From assembly GCF_009759665.1 (NCBI RefSeq), contig NZ_WQNE01000001.1:496001-560000 (forward strand): a stretch of DNA of 64,000 bases, in the 5' to 3' direction. The DNA is from Bradyrhizobium cajani. GTDB taxonomy: Bacteria > Pseudomonadota > Alphaproteobacteria > Rhizobiales > Xanthobacteraceae. The notes beneath the pieces are model-generated. The model was not told the origin of the DNA, did no database searches, and was given only the letters and a program-made list of their open reading frames with translations. The position numbers and the translations under genes are program-made. Below, one piece after another: positions 53,236-61,980 of this stretch; position 1 is the first letter of the stretch, and the number at the start of each line of letters is the position of its first letter.

Positions 53236-54252
53236 TTACTGGTAGAGCTTGCGGGCCAATTCCATCATGGCCGGCCGCTCCGCGAGCGTTGCCATGCCCA
53301 TCAGCTTGGCGTTGGCGAACGCCTTCGCGTCGTCATTGGCGCGCTCGGCGGCGCCCTTGACGACCGGCAGCATCCAGGCGTTCGCGTAAAGGAGCTGGGA
53401 GTCGATCTCCAGGAAGTGGTTGATGAGGAGACGCGCGGCATTGGGGTGCGCCGCATTCTTCAACAGCGCGAACTCCATCTGCGCATAGGGCGCGCCCTCC
53501 TGCGGGATGACCACCTTGACCGGCAGTCCCTTCAGATCCGAGGCGAAGGCGAATACCTGCGGAACGTAGATCGGGTATTCGCCGCGCGCCACGCGGCGCG
53601 CATCATTGCGCATGTCGCGGCTGAACACCGGCTTCTGTTCCGCGAGCTGCTCGTTGAACGGTGCGCCCATCTTCTTCTGCAGGACCGCGAACATGGTGTT
53701 GCCGCTCCCCAGCGGACGCATGTCGTCCGACAGGATCTTGCCCTTCCATTTCGGATCGTTGAGATCGTTCCAGCTCTTCGGTTCCTCCTCGGGCTTCACC
53801 AGGCGCGTATTGATCAGGATCCCCATCGGCTGCACATAGGCCGGCACGCTGACATCGGAGGTCTTGAACGGTTCGCGCAGGTTGGCCGCGTTGGGGATGT
53901 CGCCGACCTTCTGGACATAGTCGCCAGTCTTGAGCTGCTCCTCGATCATCGTCGTGGTGATGATCTCGGTGTCGCCCAGAAACCGCCCGGCCGCCTGCTC
54001 GGTGCGAACACGCTCGGCAAGCTCGCTGGCACGCAGATCGAGACTCTCGACCTTGATTCCATACTTGGCTTCGAAGGACTTCAGCACGGCGGCATAATAG
54101 GGTGCGCCGAGCGCCATGCTGTAGACGACGACCTTGCCCTCCTTCTTGGCCGCGTCCACCACCGCGGTCCAGTCCGCGCTCTGCGCCGAGACGGTCGCGC
54201 TGCTCCCGACAAGCCATCCCGCACATACGATCCACTTCAGCACTCTCGACAC
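53236..54252 (-). CDS. Fbp/spermidine-type ABC transporter substrate-binding protein (copy 1)
   Basis: Periplasmic binding protein of 338 residues with a signal peptide (residues 1-24, cleavage near SSATVSAQS). SBP_bac_1/6-like core: WTAVVDAAKKEGKVVVYS, IKVESLDLRASELAERVRTE and RLLINHFLEIDSQLLYANAW. FbpA-type ferric proteins use paired tyrosines; I do not see a clear Tyr pair, so an organic ligand is as likely as iron. Closely related to the protein at 57744. Confidence 0.9.
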   Translation of the reverse strand: MSRVLKWIVCAGWLVGSSATVSAQSADWTAVVDAAKKEGKVVVYSMALGAPYYAAVLKSFEAKYGIKVESLDLRASELAERVRTEQAAGRFLGDTEIITTTMIEEQLKTGDYVQKVGDIPNAANLREPFKTSDVSVPAYVQPMGILINTRLVKPEEEPKSWNDLNDPKWKGKILSDDMRPLGSGNTMFAVLQKKMGAPFNEQLAEQKPVFSRDMRNDARRVARGEYPIYVPQVFAFASDLKGLPVKVVIPQEGAPYAQMEFALLKNAAHPNAARLLINHFLEIDSQLLYANAWMLPVVKGAAERANDDAKAFANAKLMGMATLAERPAMMELARKLYQ

Positions 54253-54316
54253 GCCATCCTCCCTTGACTTCTTGTTCTTTCCGGTTGTTCTTTCCGGCTC
54301 GCGCAGCGATCGCGCG

Positions 54317-54730
54317 CTAAAGCTCGATCACAACATATTGCTTCTCGACCGACACGGGAAATGTCTCGGCGCGAAGCTCCTCCTCGCCCAGCGCACTCCC
54401 CTGCTCCAGCTTGAGATCGTAGCTTCGAACCTTGGTTCGCCGTGGATCGCACCAGGATTTGCCGGTACGGATGTCGAACTCCCAGCCATGCCAGGGGCAG
54501 CGCACGAGCTCGTTCCTGCGGCTGTAGCGATAGGCGCCCGGCTCATCGGCCTCGACCAAGCCGACGATACGGCCCTTGCACAGCGATGCGCCTTCATGCG
54601 GGCAACGGTTGGCGATGGCGAAGAACTCGCCTTCCAGGTTGAATATCCCGATCTCCCGCCCCTGCACCTCGACGATCTTGCGTGCGCCGGACGGAATCTC
54701 ATCGACAGTGGCAACGACATGACGCGTCAT
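54317..54730 (-). CDS. Rieske [2Fe-2S] ferredoxin-like protein
   Basis: Free-standing Rieske-domain protein of 137 residues. Cluster ligands C43-x-H45 (CPHEGA, then SLC) and C78-x-x-H81 (CPWHGW). The insertion GRIVGLVEADEPGAYRYSRR between the two halves and the tail TFPVSVEKQYVVIEL are like the ferredoxin components of ring-hydroxylating dioxygenases. No oxygenase large subunit or reductase gene is present nearby. TGATG overlap with the amidohydrolase gene upstream indicates tight coupling. Confidence 0.9.
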   Translation of the reverse strand: MTRHVVATVDEIPSGARKIVEVQGREIGIFNLEGEFFAIANRCPHEGASLCKGRIVGLVEADEPGAYRYSRRNELVRCPWHGWEFDIRTGKSWCDPRRTKVRSYDLKLEQGSALGEEELRAETFPVSVEKQYVVIEL

Positions 54731-55833
54731 CAGGCCAGTCCGTAGAATTGCTGCGCGTTGCCAAACAATATCTGGTGGCGCTGCGCTTCGCTCAGCGGCG
54801 CCTTGAAGGCGTAGCGCGGGTCATCGAAATCCCAATGCGGGTAGTCGGTCGAGAACAGCAGCCGGTCCCAGCCGATCCGCTCGAACAGCTCCGTCAGATG
54901 CGACGCCCGTTCCGGCTCCTCCATCGGCTGGGTCGTGAACCAGATGTGTTCCCGCACATAATCCGACGGACAGCGTTTCAGGTGCGGCACCTCGCTGCGC
55001 AGCTTGGCCCAATGCTTGTCCATGCGCGCGCAGAGCGAGGGAATCCAGCCGAGCCCGCCTTCCATGATGACGATCCGCAGCTTCGGAAAGCGCTCGAACA
55101 CCCCCTCGAACACCAGGCTGCTGACGATGGCCTGCATGGATTCGGCGACCGCGTGATGTTCCTCCATGTAGTAGGAAGGCCAGCCGCCTCCGGTCGAGGG
55201 ATGGCCGTTGGTGCCACCGACGTGAACCGCGATCGGCAGGCCCGCCTGCTCGGCGGCGGCAAAGATCGGCCAGTAGCGCCGACGCCCGAGCGGCTCGTCC
55301 GTGCGCGGCAGGACCAGGATCTGCACGAAATTCGGATCACCTGCCCGCGCCTCGATCTCGGCGACCGAGCCTGCCGCATCTTCCTGGGCGATCAGGACCG
55401 ACGCCTTCAGACGCGGCTCGTTGCGCACCCAGCGCTCCACCTGCCAGGTGTTCATTGCCTTGGTCAGGGCTACGCCGAAGTCCAGATTGCGCTGGCTCCC
55501 CGGATTCCAGCGCAGCGGGATCAGGATGCCGTGGTCGACACCGTTGGGATCGAGATGCTGCTGCTGCATCAGGGCGAGGCTCGATCCCGGCGGACCGCCT
55601 TCGTCCGGATAGGCATCGACGCGCGCGGCATCCGGCGACATGCGCGGATGGGTCAGCGCTTCGGAGAAGGCATGACGCAGATGACTGCCATAGATGGTCA
55701 GATGATCGATCCAGCGCCGGGCGAGGAACGGATGAACCTCCGTCCAGGCGGTCATGGCGGGATGAATGTCGCAATCGATGACCCGCAGCCTGTTGGCGGC
55801 AGGACTGACGCGATCGAGTTCGACGATGCTCAT
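54730..55833 (-). CDS. Amidohydrolase-2-family (ACMSD-like) metalloenzyme, copy 1
   Basis: A 367-residue protein of the amidohydrolase_2 (aminocarboxymuconate-semialdehyde-decarboxylase-like) family. The N-terminal metal motif reads VIDCDIHPAMT in place of DxHxH. AVHVGGTNGHPSTGGGWPSY, VIMEGGLGWIPSLCARMD and LFSTDYPHWDFDDP hold the His, Glu and Asp expected around the metal. Members decarboxylate or hydrolyse aromatic and ring-cleavage acids. Overlaps the neighbouring homologue (ATGA). Confidence 0.88.
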   Translation of the reverse strand: MSIVELDRVSPAANRLRVIDCDIHPAMTAWTEVHPFLARRWIDHLTIYGSHLRHAFSEALTHPRMSPDAARVDAYPDEGGPPGSSLALMQQQHLDPNGVDHGILIPLRWNPGSQRNLDFGVALTKAMNTWQVERWVRNEPRLKASVLIAQEDAAGSVAEIEARAGDPNFVQILVLPRTDEPLGRRRYWPIFAAAEQAGLPIAVHVGGTNGHPSTGGGWPSYYMEEHHAVAESMQAIVSSLVFEGVFERFPKLRIVIMEGGLGWIPSLCARMDKHWAKLRSEVPHLKRCPSDYVREHIWFTTQPMEEPERASHLTELFERIGWDRLLFSTDYPHWDFDDPRYAFKAPLSEAQRHQILFGNAQQFYGLA

Positions 55834-56954
55834 GCGCTCACCTCGGCTTCGGTGCTGCGGACGGACGCCGCAAGCCGCGGATAGGCCGCAAGCGGGTTGT
55901 CGCGCAGGATCTTTTGCAGCAACGGCTCCGGCAGGCCGGGCGGCAACGCGGCATCGCCGTCAAACTGCCAGTGCGGGTAGTCGGTGGAGAACAGGAACAG
56001 CTCGTCCGATTTGAGGTGATCGACCAGCCGCAGCAAGCCTTCGGCCTCGTCGGGATCGTCGATCGGCTGCACCGTGAAACGGACGTGATCGCGCAGGATG
56101 TCGGAGGGCGCGCGCGTCACCCATGGCACTTCGGCGCGAACGCCCTTCCAGGTCTTGTCGGCGCGCCAGATGAAACCGCTGAGCCAGGTCAGGCCAGATT
56201 CGATCATCACCACACGCAGCCGGGGGAACTTTGCGAAGACGCCTTCCGAGATCAGGCTCTGCAGCTGGTTCTCGAAGGCGCCGGACTGCGCGATGTAATC
56301 CTCGATGAAATAGGACGGCCATCCAACCGACGTCGGCGCGTAGCGATAGGCGCTGCCGGCATGGACGCCGATCGCAAGACCGAGCCGCTCGGCCGCGGCG
56401 TAGATCGGCCAGAGCTGCCGGCGGCCGAGCGTGAGCTCGCCGGACACGAGGAGCAACACCTGGATGAAGCGGCCATCGCCCGCCACGCGTTCGATCTCCG
56501 CAACCGCGAGCTCGGTGTTGTGCGCCGGCACGATGATCGAGGCACGCAAGCGGGGATCGCGGTCGAGCCAGGCGTCGCGTATCCAATCATTGGTCGCCCG
56601 ACACAACGCCGCCGCCATATCCTCGCTGTGCATGGCCTGGCCGCCATAGAGACAGTTGAGGATACCGAAACTGGCCTGGAAGCGATCGAGCACGTGTTGC
56701 TGCATCGCGGCGAGCGACGATCCGGGCTTTCCCGCACCGGCCGGCTTCCAGTCCGGGCGGCAGCTCAATGGCGCGTTCTGCGGATAGCTGGTCAGGCTGA
56801 GATTGAGGCGATCGAGCGCGCGGACGGCGACCATCTCGCGCCAGTAATCGTCGAGATAGGGCATCAGGACGTCCATGCCCGGCACCGCGGGATGGAGATC
56901 GCAATCGACGGCGCCGGCAAAGCGTTGCGCGCTGCACGATGGGTCGGTCGTCAT
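55830..56954 (-). CDS. Amidohydrolase-2-family (ACMSD-like) metalloenzyme, copy 2
   Basis: A 374-residue homologue of the preceding protein: AVDCDLHPAVPGMDVLM, GVHAGSAYRYAPTSVGWPSY, VMIESGLTWLSGFIWRADK and LFSTDYPHWQFDGD. I chose the ATG at 56954 (MTTDPSCSAQ) because GAAGAAGGGCG lies upstream; an in-frame ATG exists at 57035. First gene of the operon, divergent from the MarR gene. The pair likely forms a heteromer or acts in consecutive steps. Confidence 0.88.
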   Translation of the reverse strand: MTTDPSCSAQRFAGAVDCDLHPAVPGMDVLMPYLDDYWREMVAVRALDRLNLSLTSYPQNAPLSCRPDWKPAGAGKPGSSLAAMQQHVLDRFQASFGILNCLYGGQAMHSEDMAAALCRATNDWIRDAWLDRDPRLRASIIVPAHNTELAVAEIERVAGDGRFIQVLLLVSGELTLGRRQLWPIYAAAERLGLAIGVHAGSAYRYAPTSVGWPSYFIEDYIAQSGAFENQLQSLISEGVFAKFPRLRVVMIESGLTWLSGFIWRADKTWKGVRAEVPWVTRAPSDILRDHVRFTVQPIDDPDEAEGLLRLVDHLKSDELFLFSTDYPHWQFDGDAALPPGLPEPLLQKILRDNPLAAYPRLAASVRSTEAEVSA

Positions 56955-57008
56955 GATGAGGCTTCGCCCTTCTTCGCAAGAGTGACCAACGCCGGAAACA
57001 GTCTTATG

Positions 57009-57054
57009 TTGATCCATCAATAAATGAGATGTCAAATAATTTGATCCAGATCAA
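57009..57054. promoter_or_regulatory. Two TTGAT-type inverted repeats, candidate MarR operators
   Basis: TTGAT-CC-ATCAA at 57009-57020 and TTGATC-CA-GATCAA at 57041-57054, about 32 nt (three helical turns) apart centre to centre, in the AT-rich gap between the amidohydrolase operon and marR. Two similar repeats on one helical face suit a MarR-family repressor. Confidence 0.6.
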
Positions 57055-57107
57055 TAGCCTCGAATCGGACCTATCGGCTAGAGTGGCCGGCGATCCGGGA
57101 GAACGGG

Positions 57108-57605
57108 ATGACTGCGCAGCGCACCAAGACGAAGGACGAGCCCAACCAGCATCCGATCGGCGGATTGATAGGGGAACAACACATCACCGTGCTGCTCGTC
57201 AGCATCGGCTCCCGTCTCAATCGCAGCGCCTCCACCTATTATCGCGAAGCCTGGAACCTGAGCATGGCGGAGTGGCGCCTGCTGCTGGCGCTCAAGAGCA
57301 CGCACTCCCTCAATGTCGGCGAATTGTCGGCCGTGGTCGATCTCGACAAGGCGGCCGTCTCCCGGGCGCTGGCCTTGCTCCAGAAGAACCGGCTTGTCTC
57401 GGTACAGCAGACCCGGACCCGCGGCCGCGCCGCCATCGCGACCTTGACCGACGAGGGACAGAAACTCTCCGCAAAGCTGCTGCGCGTGTCGTTGCAGCGG
57501 CAGCAGCGGCTGTTCAAATCGATCGCCAAGGCGGACAAGGCGGAGCTGGAACGGCTGCTGCGCCAGCTTGCCGGCGTACTGGCGGACGCGGACTGGGAGC
57601 GCTGA
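57108..57605 (+). CDS. MarR-family transcriptional regulator
   Basis: A 165-residue MarR protein. Winged HTH: WRLLLALKSTHSLNVGELSA, VVDLDKAAVSRALALLQKNR (recognition helix), LVSVQQTRTRGRAAIATLTD (wing with RGR). Flanking helices form the dimer interface. Divergent from the amidohydrolase/Rieske/ABC operon, with paired inverted repeats in the shared control region; likely a repressor relieved by an aromatic-type ligand (family knowledge plus inference). Confidence 0.92.
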   Translation: MTAQRTKTKDEPNQHPIGGLIGEQHITVLLVSIGSRLNRSASTYYREAWNLSMAEWRLLLALKSTHSLNVGELSAVVDLDKAAVSRALALLQKNRLVSVQQTRTRGRAAIATLTDEGQKLSAKLLRVSLQRQQRLFKSIAKADKAELERLLRQLAGVLADADWER

Positions 57606-57661
57606 TGCCGGACGGACCGGCAACGGGACGGTGCCGGCCAGCCGCACCCGGGCGGAACGAA

Positions 57662-57727
57662 GCGGCGGCGCCGCCGCGCCAGCAATGGGACAATCGCGTC
57701 TGTTGAGCATGTATCCTCCGCCGGAGG
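57662..57727. terminator. Two GC palindromes between convergent genes
   Basis: GCGGCGGCGCCGCCGC (57662-57677) is a perfect palindrome; CCTCCG-C-CGGAGG (57715-57727) is a second one followed by TTTGC on the plus strand. They lie between the ends of marR and the binding-protein gene and may terminate both transcripts. Confidence 0.45.
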
Positions 57728-57743
57728 TTTGCAGTCTCCGCCG

Positions 57744-58751
57744 CTATTTGTAGATTTCCTTCGCCAACGCCAGCATGGCGTCCTGGGTGTCGACATCGGT
57801 GGTGCCGAGCAGCTTGGCACCGGAGAGCGCACGCATCTCCTCCTTCACCGGGCCTTCGAGCTGGTCGACCACGGGAATCAGACCCGCATTGGCATAGATC
57901 AGCTGCACCTCGTCGCTGAGATAGTGGTTGATGAACAGCCGCGCAGCGTTCGGATGCGGCGCATTTCGCAGCAAGGCCATGTCGAAGCGGATATAGGGCA
58001 CGCCCTCCTGCGGGATGATCAGCTTGACCGGAAGCCCCTTCAGCACCGTGGTGTTGGAGAACAATTGCGGGATGCGCATCGGAAATTCGCCGCGCGCAAC
58101 CCGCCGCTCGTCATTGCCGACGTCGCGGCTGAAGATCGGCTGCTGGGCGGCGAGCTTCTCGTGATAGTCGCGCCCGAATGCGTCCTGGAGCACCGAGAAC
58201 ATGACCTGGCCGCCGCCGAGCGCGCGCATGTCATCGGACTGGATCTTGCCCTTCCAACGCGGATCAAGCAGATCCTTCCAGCTCTTCGGCTCGTCGGCAG
58301 GCTTGACCTGGGTCGTGTTGACGAGGATCCCGTAGGCGAGGATGTAGCTCGGCACCACCACGTCGGTCGCGGCTTGTCGCGGCGACAGGCGGCTCGTATT
58401 GGCGATGCCGCCGTGGGGCTGCAGCTCGCCGTCGCGCTGCGAACGGATCATGGTCGCCGCGCCGTTCTGGATCACATCGCCGATGAAGCGGCCCGCGGCC
58501 TGCTCGGTGCGCAACCGCTCGCGAAGCTCGCTCGCCCGGACGTCCAGCATCTCGACCGGGATGCCGTATTTCTTTTCGAAGCTCTTGATGGCCACGAGAT
58601 GGAACGGCGCGCCGAGAAACGAGGTGTAGAAAGTCAGCTTGCCTTCGGCCTTGGCGGCAGCGACCAGCGCGGCATCATCCTCGCCTCTCGCCGTCGACGC
58701 CACGACGCAGGCGATCACCGCCGCCGCGACATACGAAAGAACTCGCCTCAC
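57744..58751 (-). CDS. Fbp-type ABC transporter substrate-binding protein (copy 2)
   Basis: Binding protein of 335 residues from GTG at 58751, chosen because AGGAGG lies 8 nt upstream and a signal peptide follows at once (VLSYVAAAVIACVVASTARG). The core parallels copy 1 at 53236: IPVEMLDVRASELRERLRTE, AAGRFIGD, SRDVGNDERRVARGEFP, ARLFINHYLSDEVQLIYANA. No permease or ATPase gene accompanies it here. Last gene of the aconitase X operon, 79 nt after the small-subunit gene. Confidence 0.9.
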   Translation of the reverse strand: MRRVLSYVAAAVIACVVASTARGEDDAALVAAAKAEGKLTFYTSFLGAPFHLVAIKSFEKKYGIPVEMLDVRASELRERLRTEQAAGRFIGDVIQNGAATMIRSQRDGELQPHGGIANTSRLSPRQAATDVVVPSYILAYGILVNTTQVKPADEPKSWKDLLDPRWKGKIQSDDMRALGGGQVMFSVLQDAFGRDYHEKLAAQQPIFSRDVGNDERRVARGEFPMRIPQLFSNTTVLKGLPVKLIIPQEGVPYIRFDMALLRNAPHPNAARLFINHYLSDEVQLIYANAGLIPVVDQLEGPVKEEMRALSGAKLLGTTDVDTQDAMLALAKEIYK

Positions 58752-58830
58752 TCGCCACCTCCTCCTCTCGCGCTTCACCTCTCTTGCCGGAGGCATGCCG
58801 CGCGGCGCCGGCAGGGCCGGCCTCTGAGCT

Positions 58831-59250
58831 CTAGGAACTCTTCTTGGTGATCTCCACGATGCCCCGATCGGCATCGACCCTGACCCAGTCACCGTCTTCG
58901 ATGATCGAAAGCGGGTCGCGGTCGAAATCGGTGAGCGCCGGCACCCTCATCACCACCGCACCGAGCGCAACCTTGGTCGTGGTCCGGTTGTAGAGAATGG
59001 CCTTGGGCGCGGTGCCGGCGAGCCGTGCGAGATGAAAATACTGCGACCAGCCCGACGAACCCTTGGCGCCCGGAAACACCAGAATCTTGTCCTTGAACGA
59101 GACGCCGCAAAGTTCGTGGCGCGTCTCGACCACCTTGCCGGTCCGCGGATCGATGCCGCCCCACCCGGAGATGGTCTCACGCGTGACGAGCGCCTCGCCT
59201 TCCGATACGCCACCCACCACCTTGCGGCCGTGCAGGACGATCATGCTCAT
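58831..59250 (-). CDS. Aconitase X swivel domain / small subunit (DUF126 type)
   Basis: A 139-residue protein matching the AcnX small (swivel) subunit: GGVSEGEALVTRETISGWGG, IDPRTGKVVETRHELCGVSF, KDKILVFPGAKGSSGWSQYF. The GSSGWS loop is the active-site Ser loop of the swivel domain. ATG at 59250 has GGGAGGA upstream and overlaps the large-subunit stop (ATGA). Known bacterial two-subunit AcnX enzymes are cis-3-hydroxy-L-proline dehydratases; archaeal ones act on mevalonate 5-phosphate. Confidence 0.9.
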   Translation of the reverse strand: MSMIVLHGRKVVGGVSEGEALVTRETISGWGGIDPRTGKVVETRHELCGVSFKDKILVFPGAKGSSGWSQYFHLARLAGTAPKAILYNRTTTKVALGAVVMRVPALTDFDRDPLSIIEDGDWVRVDADRGIVEITKKSS

Positions 59251-60524
59251 CGCAATCCTCCCGTCCAGCGTCCCGCCACGGCGGCCTCGACACAATCGGC
59301 CACCGAACCGAACCAGGCCTGAACGCCGGTGATGGCCGGAAGATAATGGGCCTGTTTCGCCGAGTCGGTCGCGACGACCCTGGTGCCCTTGGGCATGATG
59401 CGCGAGATCGCCGGGCAGGTATCGCTGAGCACGTGACCGCCGGCGGCCTTGATGACGTCGGTGTAGCCGCTGCGATCGGCGACCTCCTTCAACGCACGCG
59501 GCGTGAAGACCCACAGCGAGGTGTTGGGACTGATGCGCCGGCCCTCCAGAAGGCGCGCGACCTGCCAGACCTGCTCGATCGAATTGTGCGGACAGCCGAG
59601 CATGATGAAATCGACATCGGCCGAAGACGCCGTCGAATTCAGTTTCTCGTACGCGGCGCGTCGCTCCTGAGGTCCGTAGATCCAGCTCGCGCGCGGCGCG
59701 GAGCCGCCGAGCGCGCCCTCCTCCGACCTGGTTTCGGGCGTGACGCTCGGCATGTGATACATCTCGACGCCGCCGGACGAGGCCGCGGCCGCGCCGAAAT
59801 GCTTCAGCTTGATCAGGCTGGGCTGGGACTCGAGGCCGCGAAACACCGGAATGTCCTCCTCGACCATTTCGCCGATGGCGTAACCCAGCAATCCCCAGTC
59901 CATCATGTCGTCGACGGACACCCTGACGTCGACGAGGTGTGTCGCGTGCCGGTTCTCCGGGATATGCAGGCCGAAATAGGGAATTCGCCCGGTGATGCTC
60001 GCGGCGCCCGTGCTCTCCCGTCCCTCGGTATTGGTGCGAGCACCCAGCACGGAGTTGCAGTAGATCACGGCCGATGATTCCATCCAGGCGCAATGCTCGC
60101 CCATCACCGGCACGTTGCCGACCTGATAGGGCGTGCAGGTCGAGAGCATGTTGATGCCCTTTGCGCCGAAGAACTTCTCTCCTTCGGTTTGTACCCGCGC
60201 GGCGTCTTCGGAAACCTGGCGCATCTCGGGATGCTCGCTGTCGATTCCCATGATGAGATGGCAGGTGTAGGCTTTCACCGGCGGCATCGCCACATGTTCG
60301 GTGCTGTCGAGATTGAACTCGGAGAAGATCGCGTCGTTGCCCTTGCTGGCGAACTCGCGGATCATCGGTCCGGCGGCCACGAAGGTGCCGCAGACGTTGT
60401 TGGTCTCCACCAGACGCTCGGCACCAAGCGCCTCGCCATAGCGGATCAGGAGATCCATGGCCTTCTGGACGGCTGCGCCCTCGGCGCCGTCCAGCATTCC
60501 CTGCTCGACGTCGGTGAGTTTCAT
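59247..60524 (-). CDS. Aconitase X catalytic domain / large subunit
   Basis: AcnX catalytic subunit of 425 residues from ATG at 60524. Family stretches: LTDVEQGMLDGAEGAAVQKA, VETNNVCGTFVAAGP, MLSTCTPYQVGNVP, VIYCNSVLGARTNTEG, MLGCPHNSIEQVW, LSDTCPAISRIMPKG. The conserved cysteines supply the iron-sulfur or mononuclear iron site. Forms a heterodimer with the downstream swivel subunit and catalyses dehydration of a hydroxy acid. It lies 1 nt after the FAD oxidoreductase stop (TGA-C-ATG). Confidence 0.92.
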   Translation of the reverse strand: MKLTDVEQGMLDGAEGAAVQKAMDLLIRYGEALGAERLVETNNVCGTFVAAGPMIREFASKGNDAIFSEFNLDSTEHVAMPPVKAYTCHLIMGIDSEHPEMRQVSEDAARVQTEGEKFFGAKGINMLSTCTPYQVGNVPVMGEHCAWMESSAVIYCNSVLGARTNTEGRESTGAASITGRIPYFGLHIPENRHATHLVDVRVSVDDMMDWGLLGYAIGEMVEEDIPVFRGLESQPSLIKLKHFGAAAASSGGVEMYHMPSVTPETRSEEGALGGSAPRASWIYGPQERRAAYEKLNSTASSADVDFIMLGCPHNSIEQVWQVARLLEGRRISPNTSLWVFTPRALKEVADRSGYTDVIKAAGGHVLSDTCPAISRIMPKGTRVVATDSAKQAHYLPAITGVQAWFGSVADCVEAAVAGRWTGGLR

Positions 60525-60525
60525 G

Positions 60526-61890
60526 TCAGGCGCTCGCTTCCTTGAAGGAACGAATGCTGCGCGCCACCTCGTGGCCGCTGACGTTGCGTTCGAGATTGTC
60601 CCGCAGGCGGTGGCGCAACGCAGCCATATCGATCTGGTGGACACTGCCGGTGCCGGCGAGATCCAGCGCGTGGGCCGCAGCCGCGCCCATGGCAATGCAC
60701 GGCCCCATGACGCGCACGCTGGACAAGGCCGCATTGTCCGCATCGATGCAGCGTCCGGCCGCAACGACATTGTCGGCGTCCGCCGGCGTCAGGCAGCCGA
60801 AGGGCACGTAATGCATGTGGTCCTCGCCGAACGGCCGCCAGACATGGTCGGTACCGGAATCGTGCAACTCGATCGGCCAGGCGGTGCGTGCGACGGCGTC
60901 GTCGAACGTCCGCCCGGTGATGACGTCGTCGACCGTGAGCTGCTGGCGGCCACGGATCCAGCGTGTCTGACGGATGCCCGGAAAACCGTAGGCGCGCACG
61001 CGCGCCTTGCCAAAGGCCTTGGGAAACTCGCGCCTGAGGAAGGTCACGGCGCGGTCCGCCTGCTCACGGCCCTCGAGCGTCTTGTTCGACATCTCGAACG
61101 GATCGAGCGGCGTCTCCACATGCGTCATGTTCATCGCTGCGATGCCGCGGCCGGGAATGATGAAGCTCAATCCCTCGCGCCGGACCAGGCCGTAATGCTC
61201 GGCGCGATCGCGCATCCGTGCCGGCAGCTCCTCGCGGCTCGGCACATGGGCCTCATCGATCCCCTCGAGCACCACCATCTGGGTGCCGAACACCGGGCCG
61301 TCTGCCGCCTCCTGGCAGGGAAAGCCGGCTTGCCACACCAATGCCGCGTCACCGCTGGCATCGACGAAACCGTTGGCCTCGACGCGGACGTCGCCGTAGC
61401 GCGTCGCCAGTCCAAGCGCGCGCACGCGCCGGTCGCGGACTTCGACCTCGCGCAGCACGGCGCCGAGCAACACATTGATGCCGGCGTCCCGGATCGCGTT
61501 CTCGATCCAGCGGCCGAGCGCGACCTCGTCGTAGATGATGATGTTGTTGACACCCTGCCGATAATGGATCGCGCCGTTCTTGGACAGATCGCGGATGATG
61601 TCCTCGGCAATGCCGTAGGTCACCTGGTAACCGTCCTTGCCGTTGGAGAACATGCCGCAGATGGTGCCGACGATGGAGTTGACGGCCTGGCCCCCGAGCA
61701 CGGGAAGGCCGTCGATCAGCAGCACCTTGCGACCGAGCCGTGCCGCCTCGATGGCGGCGGACACCCCGGCGATGCCCGAGCCGACCACGCAGATATCGGC
61801 CGAGCTCTGCAACGGCCGGGAGCCGCTGCGCACGACGGTGCGCGTCGCGGTCGAGGCCTTGGTCCGAAAGGAGGTGGAAGCTGCGCCCAT
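60526..61890 (-). CDS. FAD-dependent oxidoreductase (FAD_oxidored family)
   Basis: A 454-residue flavoprotein. FAD site ICVVGSGIAGVSAAIEAARLG (about residues 33-53), then LIDGLPVLGGQAVNSIVGTICG, typical of FAD_oxidored proteins near fumarate-reductase-like folds; FVDASGDAALVWQAG and the C-terminal AAGRCIDADNAALSSVRVMG (GD-like motif) complete the site. First gene of the operon with AcnX and a binding protein, divergent from a LysR regulator. It probably oxidises the substrate or product of AcnX; substrate unknown. Confidence 0.88.
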   Translation of the reverse strand: MGAASTSFRTKASTATRTVVRSGSRPLQSSADICVVGSGIAGVSAAIEAARLGRKVLLIDGLPVLGGQAVNSIVGTICGMFSNGKDGYQVTYGIAEDIIRDLSKNGAIHYRQGVNNIIIYDEVALGRWIENAIRDAGINVLLGAVLREVEVRDRRVRALGLATRYGDVRVEANGFVDASGDAALVWQAGFPCQEAADGPVFGTQMVVLEGIDEAHVPSREELPARMRDRAEHYGLVRREGLSFIIPGRGIAAMNMTHVETPLDPFEMSNKTLEGREQADRAVTFLRREFPKAFGKARVRAYGFPGIRQTRWIRGRQQLTVDDVITGRTFDDAVARTAWPIELHDSGTDHVWRPFGEDHMHYVPFGCLTPADADNVVAAGRCIDADNAALSSVRVMGPCIAMGAAAAHALDLAGTGSVHQIDMAALRHRLRDNLERNVSGHEVARSIRSFKEASA

Positions 61891-61980
61891 GCTGCTTGCG
61901 ATCCCTGGGTTTGTCCCTGTCTGACGTCTTTTTTCGCCGCCTCCGAGGCAGCCCCCCAGACATGCGCTCGTCCAAAGCGG

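Noticed and set aside
53236..54252. Firm call as ferric iron-binding FbpA
   Set aside because: The paired iron-ligand tyrosines are not evident and the operon neighbours point to an organic substrate.
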